Shown here piece after piece: positions 32,333 to 44,100 of a DNA stretch of 64,000 nucleotides. The DNA comes from Anisus vortex. Its lineage: Eukaryota > Mollusca > Gastropoda > Planorbidae. The DNA lies in assembly GCA_949126835.1 (NCBI GenBank), contig OX421494.1, forward strand, positions 22,776,196 to 22,840,195, written 5' to 3'. The first letter of the stretch is position 1. Each line of letters starts with the position of its first letter. The position numbers and the translations under genes were made by a program. Below the pieces are notes generated by a model. The model made no database searches and was not told the DNA's origin. It was given only the letters and a program-made list of their open reading frames with translations.

Positions 32333-33496
32333 GAAGGGCACAGGGGAAAAAGCAGACATGTCACATTTTGCAAGTTTCGAGAAAACCCATTTTGAAAGTT
32401 CAAAGACTCCTCAATGATCTAAGCTACATAATACAAAGTTGAGATTCTGCATACAGCAAGGGGAACCAATATCATTGCTATAAATGATAAATTTTTAATG
32501 TTTTTTTTTTATGACCGATGGGATGTGAACTAAAAAAATCACACTAGGGGTGGTTTTGTGACATGTCTGTTTTTTCCACTGAATCCACAATGTTCCGCAA
32601 TATGCTAAGCATTATTTTCCAAATATACTCATACTGCTTTGGGATGCTTAAAGAAAGATATTAGAAGCCATATAAATCAATCTTTTACCATATTTAATTT
32701 TTTTGTGCATTCGTGGTCGGCCTGCTTTAAATTAAAGTGATCATAGCGAGTACTGGGATTTGGGTGTGTAGGCCTACACTTTGTTCATTCCAAAGTGATA
32801 GCTAGACATTATTTTGTGATTGACAGAAAGCTTAATTTCATGAGAACTGCACAACATACACAAATAGCACACAAGAACACAGTATAAAATAGAAAACAAG
32901 CTACAGATGCAAGGTTTTATTGAAACATGGGATTCAAACAAGCATGCACCCTTTAAACGAATTAAATGGCATTAATTCATTCATCACTGTTACTGTCTCT
33001 CTTCCTCAACTCAAGCTCTCACTGAAATAAAGGAGAAGCTCACTGCAATATAACCAATAATATTCAATCCTCATTCTCCGACGCATCACTGAGTCCAATA
33101 ATTGTTCGCTTTCGAGGCGTTTCAGTCACAACTAACTGGTCTGTCAAAGCATTCCGCCATTTTGTACGCACTTTGTTGTTATGCAAAAGCTAAACGCAGA
33201 TTGGCTGACATAGTAATGTGACTCAACATCACATGACTCAGCGTGGACATGTCTACTTCTTCGGAAGTTTTTCCCCTGTAAAATTTGGTCTTGTCTGGTT
33301 CTTCCCCTGTAAAATTTGGACATGTCTGCTTTTTCCCCAGATGGCCATAATTTTAAGTGCTAAATACTCGAGACTTGGCTGTTTTTTCGGTTTGGAAACA
33401 CAATATAATGAAACTTTACGTCGGGCTCTACATACCTAGGGAAAAAACTCAAAATATGAAATTTTTGACATGTCTGCTTTTTCCCCTGTGCCCTTC
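32333..33496. mobile_element. DNA transposon with perfect 31-bp inverted ends
   Basis: 32333-32363 and 33466-33496 are exact reverse complements (GAAGGGCACAGGGGAAAAAG at the left start). Relatives of the inner half, GACATGTCTGCTTTTTCCCC, recur near 32560 and in three variant copies at 33246-33342, a subterminal cluster on the right. No transposase ORF is visible, so it is non-autonomous. The hAT peptide CDALEEISED starts at once after the right end, so it inserted into that transposase. The target duplication is unclear (GTTT on both sides at best) and the superfamily is not assigned. Confidence 0.8.
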
Positions 33497-34494
33497 GTTT
33501 GTGATGCTTTGGAAGAGATTTCTGAAGACAATAAATGGATCTAGTGGCAGTATTGTGAAGGTAGAAGGTAGAAGCACTTAAAAATATATCAGACTTCAAG
33601 TTTATTCCTGCACTTGTCACATGGCACAGCATTTTGTTTCAAGTAAACATAACTAGTAAGATACTGCAATAAAAGGACTTGAGTCTCCAGAGAGCAGTTA
33701 GTAACCTGAAAACAAACCAAAGAGTTTTTGGTTACAGCTAGAAGCGATTTAGAGTTCAATAGAGTTATGGTTGATGTCAATGAAGTAGCATAAGAAGTTG
33801 CATTGAATAGAACTAGTGTTTGAGAAAGAGAAGGTCCGAATTCAAAAAATGAAGAACCAAGTTGATTACGAATCAACAGATAAATATGTAACTATTGCAG
33901 GTGACCCCTCAGAAAGTTTCAAGATCCATTTTTATGTTGCTGCTTTAGACACAGCTGATGCGGTAAAAGAAAGATTTTCCCAGTTAAATAAAGTATCTGG
34001 TGTCTTTGGATTTTCGGACAACATTACTGACCTTAAAAACAAGACTGCATCAGAAGCTAAGTCGATGTGCAAAAACTTGGAAAAAGCATCAACAATTGAA
34101 AAAGATGAAGGTTTGAATAAATCTAACATTGCTGCTGTAGGTCAGTGTTCTGAAATAAGACCAATTTCTCATCAACTCCGTATCAAACCATGAAGAAGTC
34201 CTAAACTACATTTACCAACATAATCTTGAAAATGGATTTCCTAACATTTGTGTAGCCCTTCGTATTTTGCTTACGTTGCCACTTTCCGTAGCTAGTGCTG
34301 AACGAAGTTTTTCAAAACGTAAGCTAATTAAAACCAATCTGCGTAGTACAATGTGTCAGGAGAGACTTGTGGTTCTAGCGACAATTTCTAGTGAAAGTGA
34401 GATAGCAAGACAGTTAGACTCAAAAGCCTTCATACAAGAATTCGCTAAGCAGAAAGCAAGAAAAGTACCATTAAGGTTTTTATCTATAGGAGTA
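33497..34494 (+). pseudogene. hAT transposase pseudogene (TTF/ZMYM1-like)
   Basis: In order: CDALEEISEDN near 33500; a stretch with WHSILF-like and VNITSKILQ-like words around 33620-33660; a YESTDKYVTIAG-type segment at 33855; VKERFSQLNKVSGVFGF at 33962; HEEVLNYIYQHNLENGFP in another frame near 34190; then the dimerisation domain LTLPLSVASAERSFSKRKLI at 34270-34335. Stops and frameshifts separate these pieces, so it is dead. Confidence 0.85.
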
Positions 34495-35008
34495 TAAATA
34501 CTGTTAATCAGTATTTAAAAATGACTTTTAGACCGTAGTTAAGAAAACAATAATCCAATATTAAGCAATATCAAGTAGTCTTTGTGCGTATTTTTTTAAG
34601 TGTAATTAAAAACAGAAAAAAAAATAATCTAAATGTGAGTTTCTGTTTGTTATTAAGAAAACTGTACATAATGCATTTATAAAACCTATAAACCCATATA
34701 CCTATTGTAAAACTGTGTGTTATGTAGCTTTTCTAATAATAATTTAGATTTCTGATTATTCATATATAATGCAAAGCCATTGTTACTTTTCATTCAACTG
34801 TTTTATTTACATTTTAAAGTCATCAATCAAAGGTTATACAATAAAATTAATTGTTGGGCTATAACAATTATTATTAACAAAAACACATTTTCGAAGTTCC
34901 ATACCCGGCAAACCCGCCAAAGGCACTTTAATGAGGGCGCAGAATTAGTTTTCGCCTAGGGCGCCGAAAACCCTAGAGCCGGCCCTGTATATATCTGAGT
35001 GCTCGATC

Positions 35009-35610
35009 ATAATAATAATAATAAGACTTGTATAGCGCATATCCCGTTTGAAACAGTTGTATGCGCTGTCAACAGTTACAGACATAGTACAGGCAACGAA
35101 TAAAAGACAACAAAAATGTATAAATTAATTAGAAATAATAAAATAGTAAAATAATAAACTGCTAGTTGAATAGGTAGGTCTTCAGCCGGCTTCTGAAAGT
35201 ATCAAGGCTTGGGCTCTGTCGAAGTTGTAGTGGGAGGGCATTCCATGCGGACGGGCCCACGTATGAGAATGCCCGTTCGCCAGCGGACACCAGTTTCACA
35301 CGAGGGATCTGAAGAGTTAGACTGTTAGTGTATCAGAAGCCGAGCGGAGTGGACGGGATTGAGAATAGGCTAGAGTTCGAGACAGGAGCGAAGGTAGTCG
35401 GGGTCAGAGTCATTCAGGTACTTGTAACGTAGAGACGCCAGCTTGTAGGAGATGCGGTGGTTAATGGGTAGCCAGTGCAGAGATCGGAGTGAGGAGTAGT
35501 ATGGTATGCGTCGAATTCTTCTTCTTAAGGACCAGTTGGGCAGCACAGTTCTGAACACGTTGGAGGCCCTGAAGGGTAGAGGTCGATGTTCTGATTCCTA
35601 GACTGAATAA
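35009..35610 (-). mobile_element. LINE ORF2 C-terminal fragment and tail (CR1/L2-like)
   Basis: The minus strand gives LQRVQNCAAQLVLKKK, LRSLHWLPINHRISYKLASL, PDYLRSCLEL and, after a frameshift, PSAWNALPLQLRQSPSLDTF ending at a stop. The tail has GCGCTATACAAG followed by (TTA)n at 35009-35036. It is 5'-truncated and frame-broken. Confidence 0.85.
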
Positions 35611-36097
35611 AGTGTTGTGAATAAATTTGATTGGTTTTGTTGTATGTTATTGTCTTGGGTGTAGCATTGAGCTGAGCAATATCATTATGTTTGTAGGCTA
35701 TTAGGCCCACTATTCTATTTGTGTGTAGTTGAAATTCATATCCTAATCCTTTTGGTTTAGTAGGCTGTAGACCAAACACTAAAAAAAATATTTTTTTATT
35801 TGACATAAAAGACCCGTCTGAATTATTTATAAATATAATGGTAGGCTAAACTATTATTTTAAAAAAGCCAGAAAAAGTAATGTGCTAATCATTTTAAAAA
35901 AAATTGCGTTCAACTGGATATACTATAAGTGAATTTTAAAAAGAGAATTAACTATTATAACTACGACTGACAGCAAGGTAGAACCTGTCCCCTCTTTAAA
36001 CAACACACAGCAAAAAATTAAATAGTAAGCGTTGGTTTTGATGGATCGTCAATATAATCATCAATGCGCATGTCGTGTACGGAGAGACCACTGTAGT

Positions 36098-36127
36098 CTA
36101 TTCGTACACTATTGCGTGTACGAATAG
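36098..36127. repeat. Perfect hairpin, 12-bp arms
   Basis: CTATTCGTACAC, 6-nt loop TATTGC, GTGTACGAATAG. The same core occurs in the imperfect hairpin at 22219-22266. Confidence 0.9.
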
Positions 36128-38001
36128 CCACAGCCTTTCGTGGATATGCCTACCGTCATGCTTGACACACGATATTACAGCATTTTATTTGCATCAGCCT
36201 AATTTCGGATACGCATGTCACCTTCATACTTTGCAACAATCTCTTTTTTTTTAACCTCCTGGGTGCCTCTAACAATTTTCTTCATTGTTTATCTCTTCAC
36301 ATTTTCTATAAATCAAATTAGGTTAATATTCGCGTAGGATATTTAGTAAACATTTAGCCTACACGAAAACTAAAAACGCACACACTAAAAAAACGTAAAA
36401 CGGTGAACATATATAGAGTCTAGACTAGATCTAGAGTTATGGACCGGGTTGATCTCGGAGTGGTAGCTATACTGTCTAAAGGACATGTACGCTTCTGGTC
36501 ACGCTTTGCCTGCGTTAGGTTAACAAGGGTAAAGCTCAGAGTCGCAATTCACAAGACCAATACATTTAAAAAAAAAAAAGGATCGTCGTATTCCTAACAA
36601 ACATCATAGTAGGCCTACAAGTAATTTTTATCGGCATCCAAAATGGAAGTTTACCAAGTCGGACGTATTCCAGAGCAGTAGGCTAAAATAGCTTAGGCTA
36701 TCGAGAGCGGGGCATGTTGTCATACTTTTTATAATTTTTCATATATATATATATATATAAATTGAACCTTTATATGACAACTTGCCCCTCATGGGGTAGG
36801 GGAAGGTTTGACCTAAAAACAGTTTATACTTTGTGTAAGACAAAACGACTGACTAGCTCATCAACATAAGTAATCCCAACACTAAAATATTATCAATGTA
36901 TAAAAAAAATAAAGTTACTTTAGTAAACTAGTGTACTGAACTTTATAGAAATTGTAAACTCTTGTGTTAAGTTGCATCTGTTATATTAAGTCGTGCGTAA
37001 GTTTTGTATTAATTAACAGAATCAGTAGAGAACCACAAAAAGTAAATTAAAAGACGAAATAATTATATTTAAGGGTAGCAAAAAAAAAAAGAATCCAAAA
37101 TGATTTAAGCGATAATAATAATAAATTATAATTTACATCTTCACACAAAAAATACATGGTAGGCCTATAGCCTAGTAAAAAAAATGAAAATTAATTTTAT
37201 TAAAAAAATTTTTGTGCATAATTTATTTACCTTAATTACCTTTGCATATCTTACATAATAATATGTAGGCCTATATATACAGGGTAGATTCACGTGTCAC
37301 ATCAATCGGTTAAGATTTATTTTTTCCAATACCCAAACTAGTCAAATTTTCTTTAGATAAACACAAGCAAGAATAAGCTTATGGACAATTCAAACGATTA
37401 TGTCTTATAATTAGTTTCAAATTCCAAGGTCACAATCGCATTCGGTTTCAACATCATTAAACGATGAAACAAATGTAGGCCAATAGACAAAAGCTATTTC
37501 AAATTACGGTTTATCGTTTAATGATTACCAATTATTTATGGAAATTCAATAGAAACTTTAGAATAAAAGCTAAAAAAAGAACACCCACATAATCATATAT
37601 AGGGCCTACACACAATGCCCACACACTACTGTACACTATCTACTACACTACCACACATAGGCCTACTCAGACACACAAACTCACATGTACACACACACAC
37701 AATGTAACTAAATCAAACAATGGTACAATTGTTGCTACTTTTTGTTATCTTTGCCTTTCTTTCTATTAATAGATCACGTTCAACTGTCTCTTAGTATTTA
37801 GTCTTTGTAAACGGTTAAACAGGAAATGGTGGAGTTTGATTATCTCCCCCAAGAGCACCTAAAGACGTTTCAGGCAGTAGATTACGACAAGGTCTATTTT
37901 CATCCATTTCTTTCTAAAGACGGACCAGGCATATTTTATTATTAGAGATGACATCACATAGTCCCATAGGAAACATGGGACAGAGAGTGCTGGTCTGGGG
38001 G

Positions 38002-38009
38002 TATAAAAG
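38002..38009 (+). promoter_or_regulatory. TATA box of the P450 gene
   Basis: TATAAAAG in a GC-rich setting (GGGG before it), 174 bp upstream of the chosen ATG. This predicts transcription start near 38030-38040 and a 5' UTR of roughly 140 nt without an intron. Confidence 0.7.
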
Positions 38010-38175
38010 CTGCGAACCAGGCTCGGAATTACAGGAAAACACGCTGAATGCCGTTCTTTGTCCAGGTTGAGAGAGGACATTGTCCACTGCACCTGGAAGA
38101 CCCTGCGTATCTGCTGCCCTATCCATCATTCGTGGATGCACAGGATCGGCTCAGTCCATCACTGAAAAGTTCAAA

Positions 38176-41100
38176 ATGTTCTTAGAACTAGTCTCCGTAG
38201 CAGTTGTGGTCTCACTTGCTGCTCTCATAAGGTGCGGTTCAAATTTATCGTGTATGGTTCTTTCCTATTTTGTTCTATACATATCTATTGTTATAAACAT
38301 TTTAAAACTATAAGTTATTAGTTTGGTAACTATTCTCAGTTAAGTTAGTATTTCTATTATAATATTTGTTTAAGGCATATGAAGTATCACTTTGGTCAAT
38401 TTCAACGCCTTGGAGTTTCAGGCCCCAAACCAAATATACTACTTGGTAATCTTCTAGAGCTTCGCTCAAAGGTAATTCATACACCCATTAATACATAAAT
38501 GAAATATTTAACTATTTAAAACGTGCGTATCAAGCTATGCAAATTTTAAAGTACTTATAAATATATAGTAAAGCATATAATATATTTAATGACTACAATG
38601 AAATAACGGCCATAGTGCCCATAGTTACAAAGTTTTACTTTTTAGATAAAATCAAAATTTTACTTTGAAGTGTTAACAGTTTGAAGTGTTATTGAATAAA
38701 GCAAATATGTTTTGTATTTACTTAAAGGCTATCTATTATGATACATTTTACAAATAAACAAGCCTAGGCTATGATACCGAAAAAATGAATTTACGACTCA
38801 TTAATCTCGCACACAGTGGCAATGTTCGTGTCTATAAAAGACAATCACGTTTTCAAAATGTATACACAAAGATTTTCGAGAATGCTAATGAATAAAGTTT
38901 ACTTTTGAGTAATGTCGATGTAGCTGTATAAAGCTTACTTTTGACTAATGTTGATGTAGCTGTATAAATTTTACTTTTGAATAATAGTTGATGTAGCTGT
39001 ATAAACTTTTGAATAAATGTTGATCTGCCTTAACTTAATCAAAAATATGTCTGCATGTGTTCATTGTTTCTTAAATGTTACTTCTGAACACTGGTAACAC
39101 GAACAATCTCATTTAGAATTTGTTATCATTGCATTTGAGCTGTAGTCAAAGCAAAAAATAAATATTAAAAAAAAAAAAGAAAAAAAGAACGCATTAGGTC
39201 TATTTGAAACTATTTAAAATTTCCGTATGTTTTAGGGCCAGTTTCAAGCAATTAAAGAGTGGACAGAGCAATACGGAACAATTTTTGGATACTTTGAAGG
39301 TTATACGCCAGTGATGGTTGTCAGTGAACCAGAAGTTTTGAGAAACGTTTTACTGAAAGACGCAGCAAACTTTATGAAACGAAAGGTAAGAGACCAAGGA
39401 TATTTTAAGCATCATTCAGATTTCCACGTTGAAACTGTGTCTTTAGTGACATATCCGGTAACACCTCAGTAGGTGGCGCTTAATGATGTACCGAATAAAT
39501 AGGCCTACTACATTATTTATAATAGGTAGGCCTGTAGACTTGACAAGACTATATAATAAGGCTGGGCAAATGCGGCTATTTGTCTCTTTGTTGAGTAAAT
39601 TGCAGCTTTCGTTATCTAAATCAAAGCCCACCCCTGGCCTATATAATTCTGAAATAACTGATCATATTTTTTCTCTTTAATTAAATTTGTAACTGCCTAC
39701 TTTACCTAATAGGCCTATTTAAGACTTGTGTAGTATATGTAACCAGATTACTACTTTTTTAATTAGTATATTTAGCAATAGACCTTATACATTTAAACTT
39801 CAGAATAGGCCCTACGCCCTCAAACCGCTCCAGACATGGACATCAAGCAAGATAACGACCAAAAACACTTTTTTTTTTTAATAAAGTAAAATTATTAGTA
39901 TGTATGTATAGGCGTACATATCATGTCAGTGTCAGCTAAATAATGTGGACAGGTTCACATACCTCGGCAGTACCATCTCTCAGTCTCTACACATAGACGA
40001 TGAAGTAAATTTCAGGATAGCGAGAGCCAGTTCCTCCTTTGGAAGACAGCGGTCTAATGTTTGGAATCGGAGAGGCGTTAAGCTGCTAACCAAACTAAAA
40101 GTCTATTCAGCTGCCGTTCTACCAATTCTTCTCTACGCATGTGAAACCTGGACCGTGTATAGCCGTCACGCCAGGAAGCTAAATCACTTCCATATGAGCT
40201 ACTTACGACAGCTGACACGTGTCAGGTGGCAGGACAGGATCCCAGACGCTGAGGTCCTCGCGTGGACCGGTATGCCAAGCATGTACACCCAACTGGCAAA
40301 AGCCCAGCTAAGATGGCAGGCCATGTTGTGCGCATATGCCAGAAGGTCGTCTTCCCAAAAAGATCTTTAATGGCGAACTACTCACAGGGAAGCGCTCGCT
40401 GGAGGGCAAAAGAAGAGGTTTAAAGACACCCTGAAGGCCTCCCTAAGAAACCTTGGAATTGATCCTAACAACTGGGAAAGCCTAGCCGGGGGCCGATCCT
40501 CCTGGCGCAACATGACCCTAACTGGAGCAGCAGCTTACGAAGATAAAAGGCGATGGGTCGCTATTGAAAAACGGCAAATAAGAAAATCCAACAAAGACAG
40601 CCCCGCTTCTACCGGCCATCAAGTCACGCATTTGTGCCCCCACTGAGGCAAGTACTTTCGGGCAAGAATAGGCCTTATTAGCCATCTCCGGATTCATAAG
40701 AAATCATGACTCTGATAGAGGATGGTCGTCATCGAAAACGATGGACACACATCAGTATCATGTCAGTGAATTATTAGTCTGTTTCCAAGTCATATTGTAG
40801 GCCTGTATTAAAAACTGATGGTCTTCTATTGACATCAGGCATGCCCCACCCATGCTGTATAAAGTTAACACACAAAAAAAAGGATCAGTAAAGATATTAA
40901 AGATATAGACCAAAACATAGGCCTAATTAGATAGATATGTCTTTAGAAATATTTCTCTGTAGAAAATTTTAAAATTTGCTTTATGTCTATAATTTCATTT
41001 ACCGTATGCACAACAACAACTGTCACACAAAATGCGTAAATTTAAGTGTCCACATGTAGCGGGTAATAAACTATTAGAATCTAATACTTTTTAAATATTA

Positions 41101-44100
41101 ATCATTGATAGATTTAATTTTAAACACGGATTTTTAAGTGTCTTTTCACGCTTGAAGAAATCATTTTAATCTACTCTTGGATTGTCAGCTGCCTCAAAGT
41201 AATCAATACATCATGCCTTAAAGAAATACGCCGATGATAACGTACGAACTAAATATATGCATCATGACATCAAAATATATCTATACAGATATATTTTTGT
41301 TGGGAACTAACAAAAACAATTTTTGTTGTTGTCTTTGAGAACTGTATGCAACCAAACGTTTCATGCAAAGTTAACATGTATCATTCATTATTATTTCGCA
41401 CAGCCATTTCCTCTGGCACCAAGAAAAAGTCTTGGATTGTTCCTAGAAAACGGACATCAATGGAAGAGAAGTAGGTCACTTCTGACGCCAGCCTTCAGTA
41501 CTGGGAAATTGAAAAAGGTCATCATAAGTAGCTTGCTATGTGATAACAACAAGAAGAATATCTTTATTACACCTGATATATTTTTAAATACAGTCTAGTA
41601 ACAAAATAAGACATACTATTTCTTTTTAAACTGATTTCAATTCAATCTAACAACTGATATAATATATTTATTTATATATGTATAGATATAGATAGATAGA
41701 TATAGATAGATAGGGATATATACAGATAAATAGTAAAATAGTTCGATATGGCATACTGTGTAAATAAAATTCATGTTGCAATATGTTACAATTATAATAT
41801 CATTAACTAAATATTAAATCCAAGATATTATAAATGAAAATGTTACAATCTCATTTTTAAAATTTACATGATGCAATCTAAGTCTTACAATCTAAATGTT
41901 ACAATATCTTTGAATATAAATGCTGAAAACTAAATGCTACAAATCAAATGTCACAATTTAAATGTCACAATCTAACGTCTGTGTGCAGATGGCGCCAATT
42001 ATGTTAGAAGCTGCGGATATTTTGATTGAACGACTGACGGAGAAATGCAAAGAGAAGAAAGACTTGGACATTTATTGGTGAGCAGAAGTAGTTGACAACC
42101 TGGTGTAGAAAACTATGACATTATCTTAGAAAACATTCTTTTAAACTGGCTAAATTTAATGTTTTGTAACGACTGGATACTAGATTCTAGTTATAGATGC
42201 ATGATTTCAAATTTCGTGATACAGTTCTATTTTTCTTCATAGACATATTTATATTGTTGTTTAATGACTAAACATAACTGTAGATATATTTTCAATATTA
42301 TTTTGATATTCTATACATAGCTGTATTGTTTATTTCAATGCCTTCAGCGCCTTCCAATCTTTGACGTTAGACGTTATTGGTCGATGCGCTTTTGGTCTGA
42401 ATACCAAAGCCCAAGTGGACGAGAAAGATGTTTTCCTCCTGAAGATAAGAAGTCTCTTCAAAACCATGTCTACCACAATCATTGAGCCCATTGTTAGTAA
42501 GTCTTCCAGATCTAATTGAACAGTCCGATGCTCTCCGAAATGGGCACTCGGCTAATTCCGGAAACATTTTTTTTGTTTCATTTCTGTCAGAAATGATTTT
42601 TTGGTTTGCTTGTGCTTCTATATCTAAATATAGAGTTCATGAACAAAGATAATTTCTAAATGTACAATGCTCAAAACATATAATCATATAGCTCAACACT
42701 TCAACACGTGACGTAGATTACGTATTGAAAGTCAGAGATCCCAGTTGCCCGAAGTAAGAAAAAGTCTCCCTTCATTACTATGTTGGCCCAAGAGGGGTAT
42801 TGAAGCAGCGTCTCCGAAATTCGCGCGTGTCCACAGCATACAAGGTCATTGTGTGGCCGACACAACGCCAGTAGCATTTACTTACCCCATTAAATATCAC
42901 GCATCCATGTAAGCTTAGTAGACTCGGAAAATGCCCTCCAGAACCGTAAAAAAAAGCCCACTGGTTTTGAACCTTAAATTAACGTGTCTCATCAAGCCAA
43001 ATCAAAACCATTTTTCGAAAGTACAATAATAGACTACGGTATTTCCTGGTGATTGCATCTTATTATTTTTTTTTTGATTGACAGTGATCGCCCCATTTGT
43101 TTCACATTTCATCTTCGCCCTCAAGAACATCGTGTTTCTATTCGGAATGAATTCTGTGATGTGGTTGAAACATTCAATGCGAGAAGTCATCAGAACTAGG
43201 CAAGCTCTTGGAGTAAGTAGATTTGTTAACACCACTGTTAAGTGGGATAAAAATTGAAATACGTTACCTTTTGATGAACACAACAGATAGAAAGTAACAA
43301 ACATTAATGTTATGTGTTAAGGAAATACAGATAGAAAGTAACAAACATTAATGTTATGTGTTAAGGAAATACAGATAGAAAGTAGCAAACATTAATGTTA
43401 TGTGTTAAGGAAATACAGATAGAAAGTAACAAACATTAATGTTATGTGTTAAGGAAATACAGATAGAAAGTAACAAACATTAATGTTATGTGTAATGAAA
43501 TACAGATAGAAAATAGATCTAACAAACATTAATGTTATGTGTTTTTCTACATTACCAAAAGTCGTTGAATTTCGTGGTTCATATTTCAGCCTAACGACCA
43601 CGTCATTGACCTAGTGCAGCTAATGTTGTTCCCTGAGAAAAGTCAAGCAGACGACGAGAAGTGCTCTCCACTTACTGAACAGGAAATTGTTGCACAAAGT
43701 ATGACGTTCCTTTTGGCGGGATATGAAACAACAAGTGCCGTCCTGTCATACTTTTGTCACGAGATGGCCAAACACCCACAGATGCAGGCCAGATTGTACC
43801 AGGAAATTGTTGACAACATCCAAAATGTAACAACTACAACATTTATCAACATTTTTTTTCCTTTGGGTACTTAGAAATATTCAGGGTCTTTGTATGAACG
43901 CACAATTTCTCACAGATTCTTTTCTGCCTTTTCACTTTGTTCTGGATTTTACCATTTCCCTTGCCCCAAAATGTTGGTTTTGGCCAACCTCTTTGACGCT
44001 TAAGGGCTCTAGTGTTTGTCTGGTCCAAATTCGATTTACTTTTCTACTCTCGTTGCTTAGCTACCTTCGCTTTATTTCAAGGTATAAGCCTACTGATTTC

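Larger units (their letters stand above)
31999..34987 (+). mobile_element. Decayed TTF/ZMYM-type hAT transposon
   Basis: The right end, complement of CAGGGCCGGCTCTAGGG (34971-34987), is the usual terminus of this hAT group. A G-rich CAGGGGG start with a TAGCCCC block at 31999 is a candidate left end, but the 8-bp flanks (CAAAATGT, TATATATC) do not match, so the left border is uncertain. Transposase remains lie at 33497-34494. A separate TIR element (32333-33496) has inserted into it. Confidence 0.6.
34988..37990. other. Intergenic region upstream of P450
   Basis: Holds the LINE tail at 35009-35610, the hairpin at 36098-36127, a (TA)n microsatellite near 36740-36760, and otherwise AT-rich DNA with several TAGGCCTA words. 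No gene is seen. Confidence 0.6.
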
